From JAJRRS01 sp965230275 (GTDB taxonomy: Bacteria; Planctomycetota; Phycisphaerae; Phycisphaerales; Phycisphaeraceae), in assembly GCA_965230275.1 (NCBI GenBank), contig CBDDKO010000002.1:3658001-3722000 (forward strand): a DNA stretch of 64,000 nucleotides, written 5' to 3'. A program made the translations under genes and the position numbers. Every line of letters begins with the position of its first letter. Position 1 is the first letter of the stretch. Under the pieces are notes generated by a model. That model was not told where the DNA came from, made no database searches, and saw only the letters and a list, made by a program, of their open reading frames with translations. Shown here in pieces: positions 46,364 through 56,211 of this stretch.

Positions 46364-47449
46364 ATGGATGCCATGCCCACCCGCGACAAGACCACGCCCT
46401 GGCACGACCTGCCCAAGGTCGATCTGCGTCACATCCTTAAGATGACCGATGACACCGGGCTCTTCCAGCACGCCCTCTACTCCGTGCCCGACCCGCACCA
46501 CGGCTACTGCATCGACGACAACGCCCGCGCCCTGCTCGCCGCGCTCATCCACGCACGGCTGTTTGGCTACGACGAGCGCGTCTTCCCGCTGCATCGCTAT
46601 CTGATGTTCATGGCCTACGCCTACAACGAAGACGCCGGCGTCTTCCGCAACTTTATGTCCTACGACCGACGCTGGCTCGAGGACATCGGCAGTCCCGACA
46701 GCCAGGCGCGGGCTATCTGGGCATTGGGCGCCGCCGTGGCTTACGCGCCCGATGACGACACGCGCGACCTGGCCACCGAACTTGTCCGTAAGGCGTTGCC
46801 GGGCGTCAGCAGCTTTATCGACCTGCGCTCCAAGGCATTTACGCTGATCGGCCTGAACGCCTGGCTGAGCGTTTATGACGATGACAGAACCGCCACCGAA
46901 CTGCGTGATCGGTACGCTAACGAACTGCACGGTGCGTTCCTGCAGCATGCCTGCGGAGACTGGCCCTGGTGCGAAGACCTCGTGACCTACGACAACGCCA
47001 AGCTCTGCCACGCGCTGCTCGTCTCCGGCCGTGCGTTGCAGCACGACGACATGATCAAACAGGGGCTTGGTTCGCTGCGTTGGCTCTTGGATGTACAGCG
47101 GGCCAATGACGGGCACCTGAGTATCATCGGGAACGACGGCTGGCTGCCGCGCGGCGGGGGGCGTGCGCCGTATGATCAACAGCCGTTGGAAGCGTACGCC
47201 CTGGTCGATGGCTGCCTGGCCGCCGCTGAAGTGAGCAAGGACAACGCCTGGGCAGACGAGGCCTGGCGCTGCTTCGGCTGGTTTACCGGCAGCAACGACC
47301 TGGGCGTCTCCCTCTACGCGGATGATACCGGTGGCTGTATGGACGGCTTGCAGCCCGATGGGGCCAACCGCAACCAGGGGGCCGAATCCACACTGGCCTA
47401 CCTGCTCAGCGTCCTAGAGCTACACCGCTACGTCGCCTCACGCGCCTAG
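46364..47449 (+). CDS. Six-hairpin glycosidase-like protein
   Basis: A protein of 361 residues with an all-helical repeat pattern typical of (alpha/alpha)6 barrels: DDTGLFQHALYSVPDPHHGY, CIDDNARALLAALIHARLFG, WEDIGSPDSQARAIWALG-type turns, WPWCEDLVTYDNAKLCHALL and DGCLAAAEVSKDNAW. I know similar proteins as partners of glycosyltransferases and GH130 mannoside phosphorylases, where they are fused or adjacent, but their activity is unproven. There is no signal peptide, so it is cytoplasmic. It is the first gene of the polysaccharide locus. The start ATG at 46364 could be replaced by the ATG at 46373. Confidence 0.72.
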   Translation: MDAMPTRDKTTPWHDLPKVDLRHILKMTDDTGLFQHALYSVPDPHHGYCIDDNARALLAALIHARLFGYDERVFPLHRYLMFMAYAYNEDAGVFRNFMSYDRRWLEDIGSPDSQARAIWALGAAVAYAPDDDTRDLATELVRKALPGVSSFIDLRSKAFTLIGLNAWLSVYDDDRTATELRDRYANELHGAFLQHACGDWPWCEDLVTYDNAKLCHALLVSGRALQHDDMIKQGLGSLRWLLDVQRANDGHLSIIGNDGWLPRGGGRAPYDQQPLEAYALVDGCLAAAEVSKDNAWADEAWRCFGWFTGSNDLGVSLYADDTGGCMDGLQPDGANRNQGAESTLAYLLSVLELHRYVASRA

Positions 47450-47738
47450 TCAGCACGCCAGTGGTCCAATACGGGCCTCCGCCCGCTTCTCGCCGAGACA
47501 TCTCTGCCCACTCCGCGCAGCCGATAACCTTTAACATCCTCGCGCACTTCTTTGCATCCTCGCGGTTAGTCCGCCCGTGGTTATACCCGACGATTAGCAA
47601 CCGGAGCACGCTTTAGGCCCGCCCGGTTCACACGGCCGACCTTAAGTTTGCCGAGAAACCCGACGATGAGGGTGATACCGGTGGTAGCGTTTGTAACGAT
47701 TAGGTCACACCGAGGCACGACCGACCGGAGCACACAAA
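47450..47738. other. Intergenic stretch with word repeats
   Basis: No gene is supported. Around 47530-47575 lies another copy of the CCTCGCG-type words (on the minus strand CGCGAGGATGCAAAGAAG), related to those at 2148-2355. A tail of ordinary sequence leads to the next gene. Confidence 0.5.
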
Positions 47739-49415
47739 ATGCGGTTCTTGCCAGACAACCATACACCCGATGACCTCGCCTCGCCCCAAAGCCAGACCGA
47801 CCTGAACACCGAAGCTGCTTCCGGGCATGCCGAGACGTTGACCGATCAACCGATCGCGGTCGAACGCACGGTCTACGACGAATCGATGGCGTTCTATGTC
47901 GGATTGATATTGTTCGCCGCGATCACGCTCCGTGTCCTGCTGTTCATCCTCGGGCCGTACGGCGACGTCGAACGCGCCATGTACCCGGACTCCTATCGCT
48001 ACGTAGAGTTGGGGGAAAACCTCGTTGCCGAAGGCGCGTACGGCCTGAGCAGTGAAGAGATCGGCGTGGTTCACGAACCACTGTATGAGTTTCGGCAGGA
48101 GCTCGGCCAACTCGAACCCACGCTCGATAACGGGCTCCGCCCCGAGATCATGCGCACACCCGGCTACCCCGCGCTCCTCGGCGCCTTTGCCTGGACCGGC
48201 CTGGGATTGAAGGGCGTGCTGATCCTGCAGTGCCTGTTCAGCGCGTTTTCCGTTGTCTTGGTGTACACAATCGGACGCGCATTGCTCAAGCGGCCCGGCC
48301 CGGCACTGTTTGCAGCCGCGGTCGTTGCGGTCCACCCCGCCGCCGTCGCTGGGCCCAACGCCATCCTGACGGAAACCTGCTTTACCCTGCTGATCCTGCT
48401 GGGGCTGTGGTCCGTCGCGGACCGTGAATCCCGCAGCATCGGGTCGGCCACCTTCGGCGGGCTCATGATCGGCCTGAGTGTGCTGGTCCGGCCCGTCTCG
48501 ATCTTCCTGGGGCCCGCGATCGCGTTGTGGATGGTCGCCACCGATCGCCGGCTCAAGACCGTCTTCCTGGCCATCCTCATGCTCACCCTGTCCGCGGCAC
48601 CCGGCGTCGCCTGGATGGCGCGAAACAACAACATCGGCTTCGGCTATCGCCTCAGCAGCATCCCGTATATCAACAGCTACTTCTACGCCAACGCCTACAT
48701 GCGCATCACCGAGCAGGGCGGCGACTGGAAGAACGACTGGCCGGCGACCGTGGACACGCTCATGGTCGAGCTCAAGGAGGCACAAGCCGAGAACCCGAAC
48801 CAGAATGTCTACGACACCATGGCCGACCTCGGCGTGCAGACGATCAAGGATGATCCCAACCGCTACGGCGAAGTCATGCAGGAGAGCATGACCAAATTCT
48901 TCACCGATCATTCACTCGGCGGCCTGTACCAACAGCTCGGGCTCACTTACACACCCTCGGGTTTGCGCGACAAGCTCATGGCGGGGGGATTGTCGGTGTC
49001 CAACGTGATCGACAGTGTGAAAGAACCCAGCAGCCTGCTCGCCGTGGCATGGGTCGGGCTCAACGCCGTGCTTTTCATCGGGATGATCCTGGGGTGTGCG
49101 ATGCTCTTCTGGCGCGGCCACTGGTCGGCGCTACTGCTGCTTGGCGGCGTGATGCTCTACTTCGCCTTCGCGACACAGACGACCGGCCTGGAACGATTCC
49201 GCCTGCCGGTACTCGGCGTCCAGGCGCTGCTCGTGGCGTCGCTGTTTGCCCCACGCAAGCCTCGGATCAAGACCACAACACCCAAACGGCGCTGGTACGA
49301 TCGCCACGAGGACGAGGATGAAGAAGAACTACAGGATACGGAAGCAGCCTCAGACTCTGAAGCCGATGTCGTCGACCCGGGCCCCGAACCTGAAGCGCTG
49401 GCACGTCCGATATGA
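47739..49415 (+). CDS. GT39/ArnT-like membrane glycosyltransferase
   Basis: A membrane protein of 558 residues with about 9-11 helices. The first is at about 48-68, followed at once by the outer loop with YPDSYRYVELGENL, matching the catalytic Asp/Glu loop of lipid-dependent GT-C enzymes such as ArnT and PMT. EIMRTPGYPALLGAF and FRLPVLGVQALL are also typical. It would transfer a sugar from a polyprenyl carrier to a glycan, lipid or protein on the periplasmic side. The last 55 residues are a disordered acidic tail (EDEDEEELQDTEAASDSEAD). It precedes the exporter genes by 200 bases. Confidence 0.78.
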   Translation: MRFLPDNHTPDDLASPQSQTDLNTEAASGHAETLTDQPIAVERTVYDESMAFYVGLILFAAITLRVLLFILGPYGDVERAMYPDSYRYVELGENLVAEGAYGLSSEEIGVVHEPLYEFRQELGQLEPTLDNGLRPEIMRTPGYPALLGAFAWTGLGLKGVLILQCLFSAFSVVLVYTIGRALLKRPGPALFAAAVVAVHPAAVAGPNAILTETCFTLLILLGLWSVADRESRSIGSATFGGLMIGLSVLVRPVSIFLGPAIALWMVATDRRLKTVFLAILMLTLSAAPGVAWMARNNNIGFGYRLSSIPYINSYFYANAYMRITEQGGDWKNDWPATVDTLMVELKEAQAENPNQNVYDTMADLGVQTIKDDPNRYGEVMQESMTKFFTDHSLGGLYQQLGLTYTPSGLRDKLMAGGLSVSNVIDSVKEPSSLLAVAWVGLNAVLFIGMILGCAMLFWRGHWSALLLLGGVMLYFAFATQTTGLERFRLPVLGVQALLVASLFAPRKPRIKTTTPKRRWYDRHEDEDEEELQDTEAASDSEADVVDPGPEPEALARPI

Positions 49416-49511
49416 CACTCTGCATGCAGGCTAACCGGCGGTCCATATTGCCGAATATGCCAGCCTGATTCATCCCACGATGATTCATCGTAAAACCAAT
49501 TCTTATCGGAC

Positions 49512-49533
49512 AAGCCCCGTGTTATGGGGGCTT
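49512..49533 (+). terminator. Possible weak terminator hairpin
   Basis: Stem AAGCCCC / GGGGCTT (49512-49518 and 49527-49533) with loop GTGTTATG. No T-run follows. It may end the GT39 transcript before the exporter genes. Confidence 0.35.
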
Positions 49534-49614
49534 AAGTCCGGGCCCTGTTGCGACGATACAACCTGTGCCGACTGTAACGGTTGTAACGGCTAAGCCGTGT
49601 TTCATAGCCGAGCG

Positions 49615-50511
49615 ATGTCCGTACGGAGCCCGCGTTTGTCCACCGCACCGATCACACCAGCCCTCACAGCTACACCAAGCGTGCATAGCGCGCGCGAGAC
49701 GGTGATCAAGCCGCAACGTGGCCTGTCGGCGCTCGATCTTGTCGGGCTGTGGCGGCGACGCGACCTGGCCTGGGTCCTGGCGATGCGCGACCTGCGCGTG
49801 CGTTACAAGCAGACGCTCCTGGGTGTCGCCTGGGCCGTGGTCCAGCCGCTGGCGACCATGGTCGTGCTGCACGTGTTCTTCGGGAAGGTGATGGGCATGG
49901 CCGAGCGCGTCGGCGACGTGCCGTACCCCGTGTTCCTCTACGCCGGTCTGCTGCCGTGGACCCTGTTCTCCAACGCCGTGACAGCCAGCAGCAACAGCCT
50001 CGTCGGCAACGCACACATCCTCAGCAAGGTCTACTTCCCCCGGCTTCTGCTGCCACTGTCCGCGACGGTCGTGCCTGTCATCGACTACGTCATAGCGTTT
50101 GCTGTGCTCGCCGGGTTGATGGCCTGGTTCAGCGTGCCCCTGACGCTCGGCCTGCTCTGGCTGATCCCGTTGGTGCTATCAACCGTGCTGGCGGTGCTCG
50201 GCGTCGGGATCCTGCTCGCCGCACTGACCGTCAGCTACCGCGACTTCCGCTACGTCGTGCCGTTCATGCTGCAGCTGTGGTTCTTCATGACCCCGGTGAT
50301 CTACGGCCTGGGCTTCGTGCCCGAGCGCTACCAATGGCTGATGAACCTCAACCCCATGGCAGGCACGATCGACGCCTTCCGCGCCGCCGTGCTTGGTCAA
50401 CCGATCAATACCGCCGCCTGGCTGGCCTCAACAACCGTCGCCGCGATCACGTTGGTCGTCGGCCTGACCTGGTTCGCCAAACTCGAACGCAAGTTCGCCG
50501 ACGTTGTCTAG
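49615..50511 (+). CDS. wzm: Polysaccharide ABC exporter permease (Wzm-type)
   Basis: The membrane subunit of 298 residues of the O-antigen/teichoic-acid type ABC-2 exporter. Typical are LAWVLAMRDLRVRYKQTLLG before the first helix, the six helices, FYAGLLPWTLF-like FLYAGLLPWTLFSNAV, SKVYFPRLLLPLS, and MTPVIYGLGFVPERYQWLMN with the closing LNPMAGTIDAFR. It exports undecaprenyl-linked glycan with the ATPase encoded next. A polar N-terminal extension of about 35 residues precedes the core; GTG at 49597 would add six more. It is 22 bases before the ATPase gene. Confidence 0.92.
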   Translation: MSVRSPRLSTAPITPALTATPSVHSARETVIKPQRGLSALDLVGLWRRRDLAWVLAMRDLRVRYKQTLLGVAWAVVQPLATMVVLHVFFGKVMGMAERVGDVPYPVFLYAGLLPWTLFSNAVTASSNSLVGNAHILSKVYFPRLLLPLSATVVPVIDYVIAFAVLAGLMAWFSVPLTLGLLWLIPLVLSTVLAVLGVGILLAALTVSYRDFRYVVPFMLQLWFFMTPVIYGLGFVPERYQWLMNLNPMAGTIDAFRAAVLGQPINTAAWLASTTVAAITLVVGLTWFAKLERKFADVV

Positions 50512-50533
50512 ACCCCGAACGAAGTACGGACAC

Positions 50534-51799
50534 ATGACCCAGCCCGCCATCCAAGTCGAAGCCTTGAGCAAGTGCTACCGTCTCGGTCAGACCCAGACGC
50601 TGCGCCAGCGCCTCGCCGGGATGATCGGGCTCGGCGAGGATCGGACTGGCGCTACACCGGCCAAGGACTTCTGGGCCCTGCGCGATGTCTCGTTCACATT
50701 GGAGCCCGGGCGCGTACTCGGCGTCATCGGGCACAACGGCGCCGGCAAGAGCACGCTGCTGAAACTCCTCTCCCGCATCACCGACCCGACCGAGGGCCGG
50801 GCCGTGATCCGTGGCCGTGTCGCCAGCCTGCTGGAAGTCGGCACCGGCTTCCACCCCGAGTTGACCGGCCGGGAGAACATCTTCCTCAACGGCGCGATCC
50901 TGGGCATGAAACGGTCAGAGATCGTCGGTAAGTTTGGCCAGATCGTCGACTTCGCCGGCGTCGATCAGTTCTTGGACACCCCCGTGAAGCGCTATTCCAG
51001 CGGGATGTATGTCCGCCTCGCCTTTGCGATTGCGGCGCACCTGGAACCAGAAGTCTTGATCATTGACGAGGTGCTCGCGGTGGGCGACGCCGCGTTTCAA
51101 CGCAGGTGCCTGGGCAAGATGGGTGAGGTTGCCAGTCATGGCCGGACGGTCGTCTTTGTCAGCCACAACATGAGCGCGGTCAATCGGATCTGCGGCCAGA
51201 CCATCTGGATGGACAGTGGCCGGGTCGAAAAAATCGGACAGACCGCCGAGGTAGTCCGCGCATACCTCGGATCGGGCACGTTGAAGTCAGGGTGTGCCAC
51301 GTTCGAGCACCGTCCCAAGAAGCGTGGGCAATTGGTCTCGGTTTCATTGATGGACCCGAAGATGTCCGCCAGTAGTTCGCTGCTGGCACATGACCCAATT
51401 CGCGTACGTGTCGGTTATCGATTGGACGAGCCATGCCAGCAATACCGTGTGGGCGTCGTGGTGATGACACCCGACGGGACGGCCGTGTACCACTCGGCCA
51501 GTTCGGACGCCGATGGCCGGCTGTGGGATTCGACCGCCGGCATCTACATAGCCGACCTGGCGTTGCCCGCGGGCCTCTTGAATGAAGGGCGCTACGTCTT
51601 GGGCTGCTTCATGGGCCAACCCAGTGCTCGAAACCAGGACGCATTGGCCACCGGGTTCGCGGACAAATACGAGAACGCGTTGGCGTTTCAGGTCGTCGGA
51701 GACAACCGAGGCCTGCCCGGCGAACACTGGCCAGGCATGATCGGCTTGCCCCTTCCCTGGACGGTCCGTGAGGCAGCGGTGCAATCGACAGCGGCTTAA
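50534..51799 (+). CDS. wzt: Polysaccharide ABC exporter ATPase (Wzt-type)
   Basis: The ATP-binding subunit of 421 residues. The ATPase part (about 1-245) has Walker A GHNGAGKST, a signature YSSGMYVRLAFA and Walker B EVLIIDEVLAVGD. A C-terminal domain (about 270-415) matches the Wzt carbohydrate-binding module that recognises the finished glycan end, so export may depend on a terminal modification such as methylation or pyruvylation, both encoded in this locus. The ATG at 50534 is chosen instead of the one at 50504, which lies within the permease gene end. The C-terminus is STAA. Confidence 0.92.
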   Translation: MTQPAIQVEALSKCYRLGQTQTLRQRLAGMIGLGEDRTGATPAKDFWALRDVSFTLEPGRVLGVIGHNGAGKSTLLKLLSRITDPTEGRAVIRGRVASLLEVGTGFHPELTGRENIFLNGAILGMKRSEIVGKFGQIVDFAGVDQFLDTPVKRYSSGMYVRLAFAIAAHLEPEVLIIDEVLAVGDAAFQRRCLGKMGEVASHGRTVVFVSHNMSAVNRICGQTIWMDSGRVEKIGQTAEVVRAYLGSGTLKSGCATFEHRPKKRGQLVSVSLMDPKMSASSSLLAHDPIRVRVGYRLDEPCQQYRVGVVVMTPDGTAVYHSASSDADGRLWDSTAGIYIADLALPAGLLNEGRYVLGCFMGQPSARNQDALATGFADKYENALAFQVVGDNRGLPGEHWPGMIGLPLPWTVREAAVQSTAA

Positions 51800-51857
51800 G
51801 ACAGACGTACCCGTACGGTGGTAAAAATGCGGATTATTACAAAATCAATGACCTGAT

Positions 51858-54089
51858 ATGCTAACCGAACTGGCACATGATCTGAAGACACTCACCGCCG
51901 TCGCGGGCAATGACCTGCGTCGGCGTTGGCTGTCCAATCGTTTGCCGAAAAAACCCACGACGGTCAACCTCCTGGTCAACGACATCTGCAACTCGCGCTG
52001 CGTCATGTGCAACATCTGGCAGCAGAAGCGCGACGTCGAGCTGACCCCCGAGCAGCTCGGCACGATCCTCAACGACCCGCTCTACGATCACGTAGAGTAC
52101 GTCGGCATCTCCGGCGGCGAGCCCACGCTACGGAAAGACCTGCCCGCCCTCGCCGAGGTGATCTGTGAGGCGCTACCGGGTCTTAAAGGCACGGGCATCA
52201 TCACCAACGCCATCCGCGACTGTGACGTCATCGAGCGTGTCCACGCGGTAGCACAGATCAATCAGCAGCACGAGGTCGACTTCAATGTCATGGTGTCCCT
52301 CGACGGCGTCGGGCAAGTGCATGACCAGGTGCGCGGTCGAGATGGCAACTTTGATGCCGCGATCCGTGTCATCGATGAAACGCAGGGCCGTCTGAAAATC
52401 CCCTTGTCGATCGGCTGCACCGTCACACGGACCAACCTCTGGCACATCGATGAGCTGCTCGAGTTCTGTCAGCAGCGCGGCATCTACGCACGCTTCCGGG
52501 TCGCCGAGTTTATCCAGCGGCTCTACAACTTCGGCCAGACGTCCTACATCCGCGGCTTCAATGACGACGAGTCGTACCACCTGGCGATGTTCTTTACGCG
52601 CCTGGACCGTGAGTATGAAACCCGTGATGCGGTGCGGCGCACCTACCGCAACATCGCCGCGATGCTCATGGGTAAGCCCCGCCAGACCGCCTGCCCCTAC
52701 CAGGACTCGGCCGTCGTCCTGGACTGCCGTGGCGATCTGCAGTACTGCGCCCCGCAATCAGAAACGATCGGTAACGCGCTCAAGGGCTCTTCGTATGATG
52801 TCTACCGTAAGCAGCTCGCCGAGCGTAAGCGTATCCGCAAGCAGCACTGCTCAACCTGCATCCACGACTACCACGCCCCCGTCACCTCGGGCGAGTGGCT
52901 TACCGGCCTGACTGAAAAGTATGCCCGCCGGGCGCTGACGCTCCGCAACGCGATCCGCTTGTCGAACCGGCTGCCCATCTCAGCCGGACACGCCGAGGTC
53001 GGCCCTGAGCCCCGCGTGCTGATCACCGGCTGGTACGGCACAGAAACCGTCGGCGACAAGGCCATCCTCGCCGGCATCATCAACCGCTACAGGAATACGC
53101 TTCCGGGGGCACGCTTCACGATCACCAGCCTGTACCCATTCGTGACCCGGCGCACATTGCATGAGCTGAACATCCAGGCCGAGGTTGTCCCCGTCTACAG
53201 CCCGCGTTTCTTCAAGGCCTGCGCTGCACACGACGAAGTCGTCATGGGCGGCGGCCCCCTGATGGACATCAGCGAGCTCGGCGTCGTCCTGACCGCCTTC
53301 ACAATCGCCGCGGCCAACGGCAAGCGACGCGTCGTCCACGGCTGTGGTGTCGGCCCGCTGAATGATGTCTTCTGTACCGAGGCGGTCAAACGTATCCTCA
53401 AACTCGCAGATGTCGTGACCGTGCGTGATGCCGCAAGCGTGAGTCGTGCAAGTCAACTGACCGGCCGAACCGATATCCGCTGCACAGGCGACCCCGCCGA
53501 GGCGTATGTGCGCTCACGTGTCGCTTCATTGGTCAAGCCCGGGATTCAGCCAGTCCTCGCCTGCTTCCTGCGTGAATGGCCAGCCGGCTACCGAGGGGAC
53601 CGCAACGTCGAGGAATACCAGCTTCTGCGTGATCGCTTCGAGCAGCGCCTAGGCGAGCAGATCCGACACACATGCAAGTCACTTGGCCTACGTCCCGCGC
53701 TCTACAGCATGCACACCTTCTTCGAAGGCAAGGACGATCGGCGTTTTAACCGCACTTTCGCAGAGAAGCACCTTGCCGGCTACGATCCGGTTGTCGAACA
53801 GAAACCGTCCAGCGTCGACAGCACCATCCATGCGATGAACAGCGCGACGGCCTGCCTGACGATGCGGTTCCACTCGGTGCTCTTCGCGCACACACTCGGC
53901 AAGCCGTTCGTCGCCATCGACTACACACTGGGCGGCAAGATCCACGGCTACCTGCAAGATCATCAGGCGACGCGCCACATGGTCGGCCTGACTGACGTCG
54001 CGGAAGGTACGCCGTCGCTGCTTACTTCACGTTACACAGAGCAGGGCATCAGTATCCCATCCCAAGCACGGCAGGGGGTGGCGGCATGA
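51858..54089 (+). CDS. Radical SAM-polysaccharide pyruvyltransferase fusion
   Basis: A two-domain protein of 743 residues. The N-terminal part (about 30-350) is a radical SAM domain with CNSRCVMC (C44, C48, C51), the SAM motif GISGGEPTLRKDLP, and a SPASM-like Cys set after it (CPYQDS, LDCRGDLQYC, HCSTCIHDYH). From about residue 385 a polysaccharide pyruvyltransferase (CsaB/WcaK-like) domain follows, with LITGWYGTETVGDKAILAGI and near its end RFHSVLFAHTLGKPFVAIDY. The first domain would modify a substrate by radical chemistry and the second would transfer a ketal pyruvate to a sugar. I do not know of this fusion as a described enzyme. It overlaps the next gene by ATGA. Confidence 0.85.
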   Translation: MLTELAHDLKTLTAVAGNDLRRRWLSNRLPKKPTTVNLLVNDICNSRCVMCNIWQQKRDVELTPEQLGTILNDPLYDHVEYVGISGGEPTLRKDLPALAEVICEALPGLKGTGIITNAIRDCDVIERVHAVAQINQQHEVDFNVMVSLDGVGQVHDQVRGRDGNFDAAIRVIDETQGRLKIPLSIGCTVTRTNLWHIDELLEFCQQRGIYARFRVAEFIQRLYNFGQTSYIRGFNDDESYHLAMFFTRLDREYETRDAVRRTYRNIAAMLMGKPRQTACPYQDSAVVLDCRGDLQYCAPQSETIGNALKGSSYDVYRKQLAERKRIRKQHCSTCIHDYHAPVTSGEWLTGLTEKYARRALTLRNAIRLSNRLPISAGHAEVGPEPRVLITGWYGTETVGDKAILAGIINRYRNTLPGARFTITSLYPFVTRRTLHELNIQAEVVPVYSPRFFKACAAHDEVVMGGGPLMDISELGVVLTAFTIAAANGKRRVVHGCGVGPLNDVFCTEAVKRILKLADVVTVRDAASVSRASQLTGRTDIRCTGDPAEAYVRSRVASLVKPGIQPVLACFLREWPAGYRGDRNVEEYQLLRDRFEQRLGEQIRHTCKSLGLRPALYSMHTFFEGKDDRRFNRTFAEKHLAGYDPVVEQKPSSVDSTIHAMNSATACLTMRFHSVLFAHTLGKPFVAIDYTLGGKIHGYLQDHQATRHMVGLTDVAEGTPSLLTSRYTEQGISIPSQARQGVAA

Positions 54090-55327
54090 GAATCCTCTTG
54101 TTCAGTGATGTGCAGCGGAAGGGCGGAGCTGGTATCGCGGCCCACCGGCTGGCATGCGCCTTGCGCGATCAAGGGCACGAGGTCCGCTGGGCGACGCCGC
54201 ATCCTGATCCACAATCAGAACTACAGACCGACAATTGCCGAATCCCTTCAAAATTCGATCGCATCACAAAGCGGATCGCATTAACGCTCCACCCAGGCAA
54301 TGCGCCTGCAATCGATGTCCGTACGGTGACACGTCGTCTCTACCAGATCATCCGCCAGTTCAACCCGGACGTGGTCAACGTGCACAACCTCCACGGGGCA
54401 GGCCTACCCGCTACGCTCCCGGCAGAGTTGTCACGTACCGTGCCCGTGGTCTGGACGCTGCATGACATGTGGGCGTTCACCGGGACGTGTGCGTATGCCA
54501 TGGGCTGCCGAAGGTTCGAGTCGGGCTGCGATGCGTCGTGCCCGATGACGGATGAGTACCCGGCAAGCCCGGCCGAACTGGTCGAGCCTCAGTACCACCA
54601 ACGTGTAAGCGCCCTGAAGCAAGCGGGTCCAATCGCTTTCGTGTCACCCTCGAACTGGCTCGCCGAGCAGGCCCAGCAGGGGATGTTGCGCGACCAACAG
54701 GTTCATGCGATCCCCAATTCGGTCGAGTTGAGCAAGTTCATCCCCATCGAGAAGCGATCAGCACGTGAGGCACTCGGCCTGCCGACCGGTCGTCCCGTGC
54801 TTATCACAACCGCCACACCGGGCGATCCGCGCAAAGGCGCCGACGTTCTGCATCAGGCGATGAACAGGCTCACACGACCGAACACCATCGTCCTGCAACT
54901 CGGCGGTAATCCGGACACAACACATGCCAAGTGGAATCACCGTGTCCTGACCGGGATGACGGACCCGCGCCTCTTGCGTTTGGCCTACAGCGCCGCCGAC
55001 GTGCATGTCCTGCCCACGCTTGCCGACAACCTGCCCAACACGCTGCTCGAGGCCGCCGCCTGCGGGGTGCCGAGCATCGCGTCCGATGTGGGGGGTGTCA
55101 GTGAGGCGATCGATGATGGCAAGACAGGCTGGCTCGTCCCCGCCGGTGACGTCGGCGCGTATGCCAATCGAATCGGGCAGGTGATCGACCGCTCCGAGCA
55201 AGAATCTGAGGCGTGTCGCCGGGATTGCCGGCGCTTCGCCGAGGCGCGGTACTCGCCCGGCAAGCAAGCACAGCGTTATACCGATCTGTTCAGCAGCATG
55301 TTTGAAACCAGAAGGGAGGCCGCGTGA
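54086..55327 (+). CDS. Family 4 glycosyltransferase
   Basis: A GT-B enzyme of 413 residues. The N-terminal domain begins MRILLFSDVQRKGGAGIAAH and contains VNVHNLHGAGLPA and VWTLHDMWAFTGTCAY, the pattern of GT4 enzymes related to WcaL/colanic acid transferases. The C-terminal donor domain has ATPGDPRKGADVLHQA, DVHVLPTLADNLPNTLLEAA (E-x7-E motif) and GVPSIASDVGGVSEAI. The Cys-rich insert near residue 130 (CAYAMGCRRFESGCDASCP) is common in this subgroup. It is coupled by ATGA to the fusion gene upstream. The sugar is not predictable. It ends REAA. Confidence 0.88.
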   Translation: MRILLFSDVQRKGGAGIAAHRLACALRDQGHEVRWATPHPDPQSELQTDNCRIPSKFDRITKRIALTLHPGNAPAIDVRTVTRRLYQIIRQFNPDVVNVHNLHGAGLPATLPAELSRTVPVVWTLHDMWAFTGTCAYAMGCRRFESGCDASCPMTDEYPASPAELVEPQYHQRVSALKQAGPIAFVSPSNWLAEQAQQGMLRDQQVHAIPNSVELSKFIPIEKRSAREALGLPTGRPVLITTATPGDPRKGADVLHQAMNRLTRPNTIVLQLGGNPDTTHAKWNHRVLTGMTDPRLLRLAYSAADVHVLPTLADNLPNTLLEAAACGVPSIASDVGGVSEAIDDGKTGWLVPAGDVGAYANRIGQVIDRSEQESEACRRDCRRFAEARYSPGKQAQRYTDLFSSMFETRREAA

Positions 55328-56211
55328 TGGCCGACCAGACACGTCAGCCTAGAATCAGCATCGTCATGGTCGACGGCTCGTTCCGCGAGCGCTACGACTC
55401 GATCGACTTCATGGCCAAGCAGGACTTCCCGGCCGAAGACTACGAGCTGATCTGGGTCGAGTACTTCGCTCAGATCCGCCCCGACCTTCAGCGCCGAATC
55501 GACGCCGCGTGCAGCAATGGTCGAAACTTCCAGGCAGTCGCGCTGGACAGGCAGGGCCATTACCACTCGTCCTACTGCTTCAACCACGGCATCGCCCAGG
55601 CCAAGGGCGAGCTGGTCGTCATCCCCGACGCCGACGTTATCGCTGAGCCCGGCTTCCTCCGCTCCGTTTGGGAAGACCACCAGGCAAGCGATCGCTTGGT
55701 GACCTATTACCACCGCTACAACGAGCCCGTCGAGAAGTGCGGCAGAGGCGTGAGCCTCGATCACTTGCGCGAAGTCTGCGAGTTGACGAATCCGTCCAAC
55801 CACGGCGCCTGTATCGCCACACGCCGCCACTGGCTCACCGAGATCAACGGCTATGAGCAGAGCCCGATCTTCGCGACTGGCTTCCATGCCAACGATAAAG
55901 ATGTTTACGCCCGCCTGTGCAGCCTCGGCTTGATGGTGAAGTGGAACCCCAGCGTCAAGCTCTTCCACCCCTGGCACGCCATGACCGGCGAGCTGACGCC
56001 GCATTACAAGCCGCAGCTCGACGTCATCAGCTGGCGCGGCCGAACACTCTCAACGCTGCCGTTCGAAGGGCTGGACCCGTCGCGCAACACCACGCCACCG
56101 CCGCGCTATGCCGAAATGCAGCGCTGGCTCGAATCGCTTGATACGCCCAAGTGGAAGCGGGCCGCAGGTAAACTCCGCCGGCTCACCGGCGTGGAAAGGC
56201 GGGCCGCATGA
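55327..56211 (+). CDS. Family 2 glycosyltransferase
   Basis: A GT2 enzyme of 294 residues with the GT-A fold: RISIVMVDGSFRERYDS, the acceptor-near ALDRQGHYHSSYCFNHGIAQ, the metal-binding IPDADVIAEP (D-x-D), and FATGFHANDKDVYARL in the C-terminal half. It differs from the other GT2s of the locus in lacking the usual D-x-GSTDGT loop, so it belongs to another branch, near chondroitin-polymerase-like or family-2 galactosyl enzymes. The ATG overlaps the previous stop as TGATG; a GTG three bases earlier is possible. A GGGAGG ribosome binding site is embedded in the end of the preceding gene. It ends RRAA. Confidence 0.8.
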   Translation: MADQTRQPRISIVMVDGSFRERYDSIDFMAKQDFPAEDYELIWVEYFAQIRPDLQRRIDAACSNGRNFQAVALDRQGHYHSSYCFNHGIAQAKGELVVIPDADVIAEPGFLRSVWEDHQASDRLVTYYHRYNEPVEKCGRGVSLDHLREVCELTNPSNHGACIATRRHWLTEINGYEQSPIFATGFHANDKDVYARLCSLGLMVKWNPSVKLFHPWHAMTGELTPHYKPQLDVISWRGRTLSTLPFEGLDPSRNTTPPPRYAEMQRWLESLDTPKWKRAAGKLRRLTGVERRAA

